64,000 bases of DNA from Rhopalosiphum padi. Its lineage: Eukaryota; Arthropoda; Insecta; Hemiptera; Aphididae. Each line of letters starts with the position of its first letter. Position 1 is the first letter of the stretch. The stretch lies in the NCBI RefSeq assembly GCF_020882245.1, contig NW_026869996.1, forward strand, positions 8,730,969-8,794,968, written 5' to 3'. A program made the translations under genes and the position numbers. The notes under the pieces are model-generated. The model saw nothing but the letters and a program-made list of their open reading frames with translations, made no database searches and was not told the DNA's origin. Positions 25,660-37,799 of this stretch are shown here, piece after piece.

Positions 25660-26659
25660 CTGAAAAAATGTAGTAAGTTAATAATGTATAATTGTTAAAG
25701 AATAACTTGAGAATTCAGTATTTTATAAGCAGTTAAAAATATGAATATAAAATACGAGTCAAAATAATCATATAAAAACATGTTTTATAGTGTTTATAAA
25801 GCATCAGCTTAAATAAAATGTATGCAAATTATTAATTTTAAATTAGAATCATTTTCTTAATATAGTGGTCCAGGTTTCAAGAGATTAACATGAGAATTGT
25901 GTGTTTTATAAACAGTTAAAAAAATGAATTTTTAATATTCATCAAAATTATCATAAAAAAGCATGTTTTTTAGTGTTTATGAAGAATCAGCTTACATAAT
26001 ATCTATAGAAGTTAATAATGGTAAATTAGAATCATTTTCTTAATATAGTGGTCCAGGTTTCAAGAGATTAACTTGAGAATTGTTTGTTTTATAAACAGTT
26101 AAAAAAATGAATTTTTAATATTCGTCAAAATTATCATATAAAATCATGTTTTATAGCATTATTGAAGTATCAGCTTAAATGAAATGTATGCTAGTTTTTA
26201 ATGGTAAATTAGAATCATTTTCTTAATAAAGTGGTCCAGGTTTCAAGAGATTAACATGAGAATTGTGTGTTTTATAAACAGTTAAAAAAATGAATTTTTA
26301 ATATTCGTCAAAATTATCATATAAAATCATGTTTTATAGCGTTATTGAAGTATCAGCTTAAATGAAATGTATGCTAGTTAATAATGGTAAATTAGAATAA
26401 TTTTCTTAATCTAATGGTCTGACTTTCATGACACTAACTTGAGAATTCACTGTTTTATAAGCAGTTAAAAATATGAATTTAAAATACGAGTCAAAATAAT
26501 CATATAAAAACATGTTTTATAGTGTTTATGAAGTATCAGCTTATATGATATATATGGAAGTTGGTAATGTTAAATAAGAATCATATACTTAATCTAATGG
26601 TCTGGATTACATGACACTAACTTTTTGTTACACTACTATTAATTGACTATCAATTATAT

Positions 26660-27521
26660 TCAATATCCATTACTCGTACTATGCATAAAACTATTATTAT
26701 TATCAGGATCGTCTAGTCCATTTTCAACGTAGGATGTTGAAACTTTCCCATATGGTAGAAATGGTAATTCATGTCTCAATATGTCCTGAGTATATCTGGT
26801 GTACAGCCATCTAAAAAAAATAATAGTAAGTTAAATATGTATAATGGTTGGAGGACAAAATGTCACTACTAGATACCATAAGGAGGACGACAATTTTCAT
26901 ATAACAACTAGTACGTGGACAACACTGAGTAATTCAGAAGTGGAAACTATCAAAACATAAACTAACAGACAAACTTCATTTTTATACAAAATACATGAAA
27001 GGAATTTACAATTGAAACTTAAATACAAATACGAATGTAAAACTGCAAAACATTTATAACAGATGATAATAAATAATAATTATGATAAGCCATAAAAGAT
27101 AGTACAAATATACCAGAATGTTTTGTAGAAGGAATTCAAATGTATTATGAGTGTAACTAAAAAATACATTTGTAAAACAACTGAAAATCGCTCCTTTTCA
27201 ATACGAAAAAATGTTAAGTTGTATTATTCGTCAACATTAACTTATAAAATCATATTTTATAGTTTTTATGAAGTAAAAATATCAGGTAAAATGAAAAAAA
27301 TGAAAGTTAAAAATTATAAATTAGAATCATTTTCTTGATCTAGTAGTCAAGGATCAAGACACTTACTTGTGTTAACTTCGGGCATAAAATATGAACAATC
27401 CGTTTATAATATCAAAAATCTTAATTAAAAAATAACGAGTAGACTCAAAAGCTAAGTAAAAACAACGACCCGTTACGATACACAGCAGTACGGTGAACGC
27501 CACACAACTATCTAGTTTCAT
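26660..27521 (-). pseudogene. Small secreted-protein gene, satellite copy 3
   Basis: Exon 1 from 27521 with TAA at 27372-27374; exon 2 at 26660-26810. One intron base differs from copies 1 and 2 (CAACATT for CAAAATT near 27233). Confidence 0.48.
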
Positions 27522-28529
27522 TCTGAGGCGGTTCGGCCGACGGATGTCGTCCCCACTACGGCGACGCTCACGCCCTCTGTTGGTGTATATATTTAATATT
27601 TGACTGTTTTATAAGCAGATTAAAATAGGAATTCATATGTTTCTCAAACTTATCATATAAAAACATGTTTTTGAAGTGTTTATGAAGAATCAGCTAACAT
27701 AATATTTATAGAAGTTAATAATAGTAAATAAGAATCATTTACTTAATATAATGGTCTGGATTTCATGACACTAACTTAAGAATTGAGTGTTTTATAAGCA
27801 GATAATAATTTGAATTTTTAATATTCGTAAAGATTATCATATAAAATAATGTTTTATAGTGTTTATGAAGCATCAGCTTAAATGAAATGTATGCAAATTA
27901 ATAATGGTAAATTAGAATCATTTTCTTAATATAGTGGTCCAGGTTTCAAGAGATTAACTTGAGAATTGTTTGTTTTATAAACAGTTAAAAAAATGAATTT
28001 TTAATATTCATCAAAATTATCATATAAAATCATGTTTTATAGCATTATTGAAGTATCAGCTTAAATGAAATGTATGTAAATTAATAATGGTAAATTAGAA
28101 TCATTTTCTTAATATAGTGGTCCAGGTTTCAAGAGATTAACTTGAGAATTGAGTGTTTTATAAGCAGATAATAATTTGAATTTTTAATATTCGTAAAGAT
28201 TATCATATAAAATAATGTTGTATAGTGTTTATGAAGCATCAGCTTAAATGAAATGTATGCAAATTAATAATGGTAAATTAAATTCATTTTCTTAATATAG
28301 TGGTCCAGGTTTCAAGAGATTAACATGAGAATTGTGTGTTTTATAAACAGTTAAAAAAAATTAAATTTTTAATATTCGTCAAAATTATCATAAAAAAGCA
28401 TGTTTTAAAATGTTATTGAAGTATCAGCTTAAATGAAATGGTTGCAAGTTAATAATGGTAACTCTTAAGAATGAAAATTACAAGTCAAAGGTGTTAACTA
28501 AAATTTTATTCAGATTATTAACAAATCTC

Positions 28530-28537
28530 AATTGTTT
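28530..28537. repeat. Target-site duplication, left (AATTGTTT)
   Basis: AATTGTTT stands here and again at 42400-42407, immediately outside the two ends of the MULE. Uninterrupted satellite units carry this site once, as CTCAATTGTTTCAC. A preceding C could be counted too, giving 9 bp, because the right end of the element also ends in C. Confidence 0.93.
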
Positions 28538-28880
28538 GGGAAGCCTTCAAAATCTTGAGCTTCAAGACATTGAACGTCGATATTTTGAACCAATATTTGT
28601 AAGAACGGCAAAATCTTGAATTTATTATTCCTGCAAAATCTTGAATATATAAACCACTTAATGGCAATACTTTGAACGGCAAAATCTTGAATTTATTATT
28701 CCTGCAAAATCTTGAATATATAAACCACTTAATAGCAATACCTTGAACGGCAAAATCTTGAATTTATTATTCCGGCAAAATTTTGAATATGTAAACCGTT
28801 GAAAGGCAATACCTTGAACGGCAAAATCTTGAATTTATTATTCCCACAAAATCTTGAATATGTGAACCGAAAATCTTGGC
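28538..28880. repeat. Left terminal arm of the MULE with four 71-bp repeats
   Basis: After the terminal ~90 bp, a 71-bp repeat follows four times, marked by AACGGCAAAATCTTGAATTT at 28604, 28675, 28746 and 28817. Each repeat also carries a second CAAAATCTTGAATAT motif and an AAACC(A/G)(C/T)T segment. The opposite arm has fewer repeats. Confidence 0.9.
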
Positions 28881-30307
28881 TACGTCATTATTAAGATAAA
28901 ATAGGTAACTTACAGTATTTTTTTTTTGTATAGAATAAGACCTTAACAAACAAGGAAACAATAATTTATTGGTGACATTAAAACTTCGTTTTTACTTTGT
29001 TAGTGCAAGTTAGTACTTTTTATCACTCTTCGTTATTGCTCCGTCCTTTAAAGAGTTCTTCACTGGTTTAAAAATATTCATCATATCCATTATATCAGAG
29101 TCAGCGCCGCAACTACTGGGGGTGCTAGGGGTGCACAAAACCTCTAGGCCCCGAATTAATTCATAACAATAGGCTTGTAGCCGAACTATTTGGAACTTTT
29201 TTTCTAAATATTATTATAGTTACATTTTATTTTATGTCTCATCAGAATGAAAAATGTTTATACTCTATAAGAGCATTATTATTTAATAAACAATTCTGTG
29301 TATTTAGAAATTATATTATTTATTTATTAGGTATCTAAAAATGGAAGGATTTTGTAAAAAATTAATGTATGTCTAATAATTTATCAAACCAAACCGCCCG
29401 CCACAACACGTTTCTTATAAGCTTATACTAGAATACTATAAATAAGGTAATTTTTTAAGCATGCTCGCCCCATTTTTATGCTTAAATAATGTATACAAAT
29501 TTATGTATTCAAATTCTGATTTTTGGAATTTTTAAAAATAATTAAACTATCAAAGATGATAGTTTTGAGTACTTAGATTTTTCACAACATTGGTTTTTCA
29601 AATGAGAACATATACCTATTATGTTTTAAAGCAAAATGTGAATAAAGTAATTTTTCTGAAAATGTTGAAGTATTATTATTATAATCGACATTTGAATGAA
29701 AACTTCTGGAGTTAGGTATTCTACTTTAAATACTAAGAAATAAAAATAATAGTCTATTATACTAAAAATAATTTAAATATGTATACAATATTACAATCTG
29801 ATGTCTGCTATAAGCCTGCTATAACTACTCTAAGTTATTGAAAAAATAAAATCAGTCGTGTATTGTACATATTATCTTAACACTCTTAACAATGTTAAGA
29901 AGATGTATAATATATTATATACATTATTATAACTATTAACTAACTGAACCCCGTGCACTTCGTTGCCCCGTTACTCGTACAAAATTTGTTTGCCTAATAT
30001 TAACATTTAGGGTGAGGATAAATGTTTTTAGTTTTCTGATTAGGTGTATAGATATTTATGACATATCAACTCAACTTTACATAACTGTCGTCTGTCCCGC
30101 CCAGCGTATCATATGTTTATGAAAAACAAATAAACAACCATTTTTATATTTAAGATTGTCAATTTTTTATTTTAATAATATTATCAATAACCGATTAAAA
30201 AAAAAATTAAAATATTATATAAAAAATATATACATAGGTAAGATAAGTGATACTGGTAGGTCGTAGGTGTTAATGAACACATTTTTGACATATTTAATGT
30301 ATTTGAC

Positions 30308-30593
30308 CAGGCACCGGCAACCCACGGCCCTCCAAATACAATTCATGGTGTTTAAAATTTTAATTTTATATCTTAAATTGATATAAATAAAATGTAATCA
30401 AGACTATTATATAACTATGTGCACATCTCATGAGATAAGCTATGAGCGAGAACGTAATCTAACCGTTTATAATGTATATATCGTAATATTTATATGAATA
30501 TATAATAAATTATATATTTAATATTCTAATTTTGTATGCGGCCTCAATGAAAAAAATTATGGCCCGTGTAGGTACAAAGGTTATCGACTCTTG
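30308..30593. mobile_element. Non-autonomous hAT-like element, 286 bp
   Basis: It begins CAGGCACCGGCAACCCA and ends with the inverse form CAAGAGTCGATAACCTTTG, both close to the hAT end pattern CAGGGGTCGGCAACC. It is flanked by an exact 8-bp duplication, TATTTGAC, at 30300-30307 and 30594-30601, which is the hAT size. There is no coding capacity. It is nested in the MULE and so is younger than the MULE's arrival or travelled with it. Confidence 0.82.
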
Positions 30594-31848
30594 TATTTGA
30601 CTATTCAAATGCTGACTTTCTTCATACAGAATATGTTACTGTTAATAAGTTCTTAGACCACTACGGAAGTTTTCAAATTAGTTCTTTAAGCCTACCATCA
30701 GAATTTTCTTCAATTAAGCCCCAATTAAAATTAAAATTTATATTAAATATTGTTTTAAATCTACCATTTGCATTTCTTGAAACAATAAAAATATTGTCTA
30801 TAATGTTAACATTATCAGTGACAACTACATCAAATGAGTACCTTTTTTCACTGAAAAGAATAAAAAATGTTTGTTTTATTTTCTATACTGTCTATAAAAT
30901 ATAAATAATTAAATTTAAAATAAAAAATTAACCTGGGATTATTAGGTATATATACAATAATGATATTATATTAAATCATTATATTGATGAAGAATGATTT
31001 AATTTTATATTTATAACAGTGGTCTGTAATCAGTATTTTAATTATGGTCTTATTCAAATACGACATTCAAATTGTACAGTGTTGCCGCTATAATTTTATA
31101 ATAATTATTTATTTTTTACTTTTTAAAGTTATGATAATATGATTTGTATTATCACAGAACAATATAAAATTTAATATAAACCTTGATAAAACACTACATA
31201 CAATCTTAGATTACATTATAATATATACATCATCATCATGTTGGTCAGTGTCCAGTTTAAAAATATTAGGCTATTTTTTTAATTGTAAAATAATCTTTTA
31301 TGATAATTTTCATCTAAGCCAGCTTATCATTTGTTGGGTGAACCGTCTAAGGGCCGATACAATTATACAAAGCTTAAAAATACGCACGTGCTGTTTATTA
31401 ACAATTATAATATAACGATTTTCTTCTAAATTACCATGATGAACTAACTAAGTTAATTAAGTTAGTTAATCATGCAAATTCCAATATTAATATCATAGAT
31501 GAATCACAGAATAAATTTATTTTGTGATATTATTATTATATGATATTACAAAATGTCGACCTTTTGAAATACAGTATTGCTTACCTATTTGAGTATAACT
31601 TTATTGAATATTTTATATTTTTATACAATTTTATAACTCGTTATTCTACAAAAGTGAGTTAATTGTATTTATTTTTATTTTGTTAATTTGTTAATTGTGT
31701 CATTATCACTATATTATGTTTTAAATGTATTATCTAATTTATATATAAATTGAAATATACATATAAGTATTAATTTCAATTAGTTTATAAGAGGGATTAG
31801 TAACATTCATGCAATTGATTATTTAAGATATTTAAAAAAAACAAACTA

Positions 31849-31900
31849 CTGAGATCCAATATATGATCTTATTCATGAAGATTTTTATATTGGGTCTCAG
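31849..31900. repeat. Small hairpin, 15-bp stem
   Basis: CTGAGATCCAATATA pairs with TATATTGGGTCTCAG across a 22-base loop; the one non-Watson-Crick position can pair as G-U in RNA. It may be the fused ends of a deleted mobile element. I see nothing else to assign it to. Confidence 0.4.
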
Positions 31901-32276
31901 GATAACAGTAATAAAAATAATCATTTAGTGGATCACCTCAAAATTAATTTTGGTATTTCATTCATATTTGATTTGAAAATATAATTAACTTTATAACTTT
32001 ATAAGTAAGCCATTTAAAATTTCAAGTCATTTCAATTATTATATTTTTTTCAAAAATGTTTTAAGTAAATTGCCAAAATAGCTCCATGGTGGCGAATACA
32101 ACAACCAGTTAAATTTCACTTTGGGTCTAACATGTTAATAAATATTTTTGTTATGTTTTTCTGATAACTTAGTATCATCAACATTATAATATACCTATTT
32201 AATTGAAGACTTTTATGTTCAGTATCTCATTAAAAACAATTGGGAATTAAAGTTCTTACTCTGGAATAAACATAAA

Positions 32277-32282
32277 TTTATT
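32277..32282 (-). terminator. AATAAA polyadenylation signal of the transposase gene
   Basis: AATAAA on the minus strand, about 95 bp after the stop codon at 32378-32380. Position and strand fit the end of the transposase-RING transcript. Confidence 0.5.
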
Positions 32283-32377
32283 TTTCATTTTTCAATATAA
32301 TATAAAAATGTTAAAACAACAAACAAAACCATATCTTAATTACAATCTTTTTTTTTAAATAACAAATAAAAAAAAAA

Positions 32378-32673
32378 CTAATCCCAAATGCGAATAGCTA
32401 AGGTGTATTCTGTATTGCAAAGGGGACAACGCTTATCAAGTAACTGGTTTACACATTCTTCACAATACACTTTGTGCCCACAAGGTACAAGTGCGTGTGT
32501 TCTTGCATTATCCCTACATACAACACACACTATTTCAGTGTTAAGACTTACTTCAGGGAGGTTAGTATTAACTTGGACATATGGAATATCCAGAGGTTCA
32601 TCATCCCTACCATATACTTCCTGCCACATAACTAACGCCAGGTCTTCCGGAACAAAAAAATCACGTTCATCCC
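32378..32673 (-). other. RING-finger exon of the transposase gene
   Basis: Last exon of the fused gene, entered at phase 1. It encodes 97 residues: an acidic start (DERDFFVPED), a hydrophobic-aromatic stretch (LALVMWQEVY), then the RING with CVVC, VPCGH, CEEC and CPLC, ending IRIWD. The spacing C-x2-C-x11-C-x-H-x3-C-x2-C-x8-C-x2-C is that of a classic C3HC4 RING, similar to those of neuralized/IAP-type E3 ligases. A Met at 32695 would give a free-standing 105-residue RING protein, but it lies upstream of a good acceptor whose phase matches the preceding exon, so the spliced reading is preferred. Confidence 0.85.
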
Positions 32674-35600
32674 CTGGTATAGAGTTTAAAGACATATTAG
32701 AGTATCAAAAATACAGAATTATAAATATTTTAATTTTCTTACAGTCATGTTCTTCTGGCTCAGGATTTTCAACTATAGCTCTATTAAGAAGCTCTTGAAG
32801 TTGAAAAAACACAACAAAATAATAATTAAGAATAATAATATTATTTTATTTATAAATAATAATACTAATATATTCTTACGATTAGCAGTTGACAGTGAAT
32901 CGTCTGAATCATCAATCACTACTCGTTGCCTTCTCGGCCTTAAAATAAACGAATCCAAGCTCTCATTGGAATCAAGATGTTCATCTTGAGCTTCATTGTC
33001 TTCATGATCTGTATAGGGTAGATTACTATGAATTGCTGAAAACAATAATTTGAACAATTTTTATTTATTTAAATACCTAATAATAATAATAATAATAATA
33101 ATATATTCTTACAATGAGGAGCTTGTACAGCATCATCTAGATTTTCTAATAATTGCTGCCCTGGGCTAGAAATAAATGAATCCAAGCTCTCATTTGAATT
33201 TTCCCTAGATACTAAATATTCTGTAATTAGCATTATAATTTGTTAAAAATAATTTTAATTTGTAATTATTAAAAAATAATAATTTGTTCTTACCTTGATT
33301 GGCATGATCTGATTCATCTTGTAGTTGTACATTTACAGTTTCATCTTGTTGATGTAGTGGTTCATTGTCCCTAGTATTGTGCGGCTGGTTATCGGCTTGC
33401 TGTATATTTATGGCAAAATGTCGTTGGCGTTCTTCATAAGAAGCCACTGTATAAGAACACCGGTTTAGAAATTCTTTGGTGCTTATAAGACCTAATTTAA
33501 GTTGTCTAGTAGCATGTTGAATGCGCTCACTATTGACAATATATCTAGTTCTTGTATTCCTTGTCGGAGTTAAACCATTTTGTAGTTGATTAACTACAAT
33601 ATTATAGTTTCTAATTAAATCACATAGTTTATCTGTAAACAGACATACATAAAATATTTTAAATGTTATTTAGTAATTGCTAATTACTTATTATATCCAA
33701 CAAATCAATTTGTACTTCTCTACATAATAAAGTATTGCCCAAAACGCCAAAACCAATAGTTATATGTAATATACTAGTTTATTTATTTATTTTAATATCA
33801 CAGATTTTTTAAGATGAATATAAAGTATAAACTGACAGTTAATGTACAAAAAAGAAAAAAAATATTATTATAGTTAATTTATTGAATACCTAGTAGTGGC
33901 TAAAATTATTGATTGGGAATGATAAAATAATATAATATGATCTTTACAGGAATACAAATTAACTGTACTATGAATATTATTTGTATTTACCTCAAAGTTA
34001 ATTTCTATAAAAGAATCATTGATGTTATTTAATATTTTTTTTTTAAAAGAAAAGTAACAACTATTTCTTCTTTCTTTGAGATTTTAAATTTAAAAAGCCT
34101 AAAACAGATCACCAATATAGTTAGAACGTGGTAGCCTTTCAGTTGTTACACTTAAATAAAATATTTTGGTATATTATATTATAAAATTGTATATCTTTTT
34201 GATTATTATGACTAATATGATAAGACTATTACTAAAATAATAACCCTTTATATATAGAGATCTTATTCTAATAAGTGACATGCATTAGCATTTGGAAGAG
34301 TTTATATTTTAAAATCATTAAACTTTAATCAGTTGAGTTTAGTACAAAGAAAGTGATTTATTTTGTTTTGGATATTATATGGGTAAATACAAGAGTAAAA
34401 AAGATACTATATTTTAATTTTAAAGCAACAGTTATAAACAAAATTTTAATCTTTAAAACTAAAATTATGAATTTAACAATATGCCATAACAAATGTATAA
34501 GTGTAGATCAACACTTACTCAAAAACACCCAGATGTTTGGATGAGCTACCCCAAATGAATATCTTAGTTTATTATGAAAAGATTCTATGTGGTTATTTGT
34601 TCTTCTTGCCTGATCACAAACTGAGATTATTTCCACACCCACTCTGTGTATCCAAAATCTAAAGAAAATATTTTCATATAGTTATAGTATACATTGTAGT
34701 CATTGTACCTATATCTTTAATTTTACCAACTTAATTTCCCTAAAATAATTTTATACACACCTTTCATAATAATCGAATAAACTATTCATATCTATTAAAT
34801 TTCTTCTTGCATACCTCTTGATTATTCTAAATCCCTTAACAATTTTTTGTTTTGGGAGTAAGGGTAATACTAGTAGTTTTTTAAGTACATTTCGGGCGTT
34901 TTCATTATTATGAACTAAATTAAGGTAGCCCAAAGTTTTCATCTTTTTCCAGACAGCCTAAAAATCAAAAGTCATATTAATACATTTTTTTTCTTCTGTA
35001 TAGTGTATATAATAAATTACTTGATTGTGATGAAACCAACATCCTATAGGTTTCGCCGTAGGAAAATGTTCAACCAATGTTGTTCGTAAACTACTTTCAT
35101 AATCGGTCATAATTTTACGAGGTCTAAAATTTGGGAGTATATTAGATTTAATAAACGAAATGACAGATTGATAGCTTGATTTTTTCTTCGACTCCATTAA
35201 TGCATAAACAAGAGGAAAACTCTATAAAAATTAGCATACATTAATTATTATTATATATTTAAAATTTACATTTACAAATTAATAGTTATGTTATGTTTAT
35301 ACAAAATATACAAGTAGTGTATTACATACATGGTTATTTATAATCCCATGAAGAACCAAAAGTTGGTAAGACTTTGGTTTTGATGGCGTTATTCTAAAAG
35401 TACAATCAGCGTGTAGTTCTCTTTTACAAATAGTCAGTGCATTATTAATCATAGTTTGACTAGCAAATATGATAGAATAATTTCCCAGATTATCTTCTAC
35501 ACAACCTAAAACAATAATTATTATTATTGTAACTATGATTCTGCTTCTCTTTCTTCTTAATATGAATATTTTTAATATCGTATTCAGGATGGCGTACATC

Positions 35601-36466
35601 ATGTAATAATACACTCATAAAGTACCTTTATAAATTATTTCATCATTAACTTGGTAACGATTCAGATCTCTATTTTCAAATAAATTGCCTAGTTGTTTCA
35701 GTGTATCTGGTATGAGGGGCAGAGAAGATTTTCTGGCCCTTCTCATTAGAGTTTCTGCCGAACGCTGTGTATATATTGCAGATGCTTCTGGAAAACTAAA
35801 AAAAAAAAATATAAATTGGAATTTTTTATTAATAAATACAAAAATTGCAACTGTGGCGGATATGCAATTATTTTTAAGTGTAGCAAAAGATATCCATATA
35901 TCCTAATGACATATTACACATTTGTTTCATACTAAATAGTCTATAAGATAGAGAACTAATTAATTTATTAGTTAGTTCTATTTAATATTTATTATTCTTA
36001 TAAATTATAATATACTTTCGTGCTTCTTCATCATAAATCAATGTTAAAGGTTTAACTTGGCGGCTTGATTGAGATTTCAGGTTCTCTTTAAATTGTTTTA
36101 ATTGTAGATTCTGCAGATCTTGTTCATGGTTATGTCTTTGAATTGATATAATATCACCATTCTGTATTTTTTTAATGGACGCTGAACAGAAATATTTTTT
36201 GGAATATTTACACTTATAATACCTAAAGAAAAATAAGAATCAAGAAATTTTTTTAAAAACTATTTCATGGGTCAAAAACAAAAAAAGTTTATTATGTCTT
36301 ATAAATTGCATAAGAAATGTTGCTAAATATTTCAATATTTTTGTTGATTATATACTACTCATAACAGTTATAACTTATAAGCATCAGGTATAAATTCAAG
36401 GACACCACCAGAGAAATGGCTCAGTAGGTGCAAAATACTTTTAGTGTCAATTAAGTATCCCTGAAC
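32378..36466 (-). CDS. FLYWCH-MULE transposase fused to a C-terminal RING finger (12 exons)
   Basis: Probable DNA-binding transposase of the surrounding element. Exons, 5' to 3' on the minus strand: 36466-36375, 36222-36016, 35795-35626, 35505-35330, 35221-35021, 34957-34761, 34658-34519, 33632-33294, 33220-33113, 33035-32880, 32793-32743, 32673-32378. Every intron is GT...AG, all phases agree, and the total is 711 codons with one stop at the end. Residues counted from the first exon found: FLYWCH-like finger with C35, C43, H61, H63; MULE catalytic core with D190 (HADCTF), D255 (MTDYE), C276 and H279/H280 (GCWFHH), E373 (RTNNHIESFHN); acidic linker ~490-612; C3HC4 RING with C662, C665, C677, H679, C683, C686, C695, C698. 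MULE transposases cut and paste DNA in the nucleus; RING fingers of this type usually act as ubiquitin E3 ligases. The start-codon exon upstream of 36466 was not found: a stop lies directly before the acceptor. The 886-bp intron (33633-34518) is much longer than the others. Confidence 0.88.
33633..34518 (-). other. Long intron of the transposase gene
   Basis: The flanking exons join in phase (Leu, then A+AT giving Asn), so no exon needs to lie here. The donor is GTAAGTGTTG and the acceptor a T-rich tract followed by ACAG. AT-rich, with no clear nested element. A 63-codon plus-strand frame at its 5' edge is not supported. Confidence 0.6.
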
Positions 36467-37585
36467 CTAAATTTATAACACATTTACACATAATTAAATA
36501 AATCATAACTAATTTTGTTTATTAATTCCAAGATAAACGGGTAATTGGAAAAATTAAAAGCTACATAACTGTGATGAATTTTTAAAATTATAAGGATTCA
36601 TAATTTATTATATTAATTAATAATTAAATACTTACTACTTACTTCATGTAAATTGGTTATTAATTGTAGTATAAAATAATTAATAATTTGGAAAAATATA
36701 CCAGTTAATGAAATAACACTTAATTTTATTGATATATTGATTTAATCTTTAATATATCCAAGTAGAGCTTTGGATTTGAAGGAAACTTGTTTTTTCTAGT
36801 GTATTCTTGCTTTTTTACTATTCAAGTTTAAATTTTTAATTGCATTTTTTAGCTTTAAATTTATTTATTCTACAATACAATTAAAATATGAATATAACTT
36901 ATATTATTATGTAACAATACAATAAACAATTTATGTTTTTTACATTTTAAAAATGAATTTAGATTAGTCAGAATAATCCACTAATCAGAGTAAAAGTTGT
37001 GTTACATTTACATAATGAAAGTAAATAGCAATAACTTTATTTTAATTTAGTTAGAACTTAAGTTTTTAATAATAATTCATTCAATCTGCCAATCATTTCC
37101 AATCAGTGTACATATATGCATATTTGAAAAATGTTGCATATTCAACATGTTTTGGAAAAAAGTTAATATTTTGTTATTATTTACAAAATAATTGGTATGC
37201 AGCGGATACAGTATTATAGTATTTATTTATTTTTATAGTACCTACTGTTTTATTATTAACTTATTAGTAAGTATAGTTTGATTGTAATATTTTAAAAGAA
37301 AGGTGGGTGTTCTAACCCTACAAATTAATTACTTAACGTAAATTGTTAATTTGATTTCTACAATAAAAAAAAAAATGAATTTCATTACATTTTTCTCATA
37401 AAACAATTAATACAATCATAAGACTTGGTAGTACCTAGTTAAATTATCAAACCAAAACTATATTTATGTTAATACATTTTGAAATTGGTTATTGGGTGGG
37501 AGTGTAGTTTGCTTTGTAAATAAATTGACTCCATAAAGTGTCATACATTGGGCTAACAGTAGCTGATATGACGTATCCTATATAA

Positions 37586-37799
37586 CAGCGGTTCCCAACA
37601 CATGGGCTGCGGACCATATAATATTAACATTAATAACGTATTTATTTAAAATAATATTGTTGTATATTTTTATAATATACCTAATAATATTATACATATT
37701 ATAATATACGAGTATACACGTATATAGGTGTACTATTAATCATAAGTGGGCCTCAAAGATTCATATATATTTATTCCTGGTGAGTTGGGTACACACTTG
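37586..37799. mobile_element. Degenerate hAT-like element, about 214 bp
   Basis: Starts CAGCGGTTCCCAACA and ends, read inversely, CAAGTGTGTACCCAACTC, resembling hAT ends. The flanking 8-mers (CTATATAA and TCATATTA) agree only partly, so the limits are less certain than for the copy at 30308. Confidence 0.5.

Larger units (their letters stand above)
19291..28537. repeat. Satellite 2, left segment (three units plus the start of a fourth)
   Basis: Units begin at TCTTAAGAATGAAAATTAC, found at 19291, 21983, 25406 and 28463, so the unit lengths are 2,692, 3,423 and 3,057 bp. In + strand order each unit holds: module B (3' UTR and damaged terminal exon), a run of ~183-bp monomers, module A (terminal exon), the intron with a diverged monomer, the signal-peptide exon with a CpG-rich leader, then more ~183-bp monomers. 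The fourth unit is broken at 28537 by the MULE. Confidence 0.95.
28881..32276. other. MULE interior, left non-coding part
   Basis: AT-rich sequence without a supportable gene on either strand. It holds one clean hAT-like insertion (30308-30593) and a small hairpin (31849-31900). Two GC-richer scraps, near 29101-29155 (ACTGGGGGTGCTAGGGGTG) and 29948-29975 (GTGCACTTCGTTGCCCCG), look like remains of other transposons that I cannot classify. Confidence 0.6.

Noticed and set aside
28767..28961. 64-codon minus-strand frame at the left arm of the MULE
   Set aside because: Made of the 71-bp terminal repeats.
32388..32989. Plus-strand frames of 136 and 80 codons opposite the RING exons
   Set aside because: Shadows of the minus-strand coding exons; no domain, and the opposite strand has a clear RING with correct splice sites.
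34353..35906. Plus-strand frames at 34353-34544 and 35685-35906
   Set aside because: The first lies in intron sequence, the second opposite a transposase exon. Neither has similarity or splice context.
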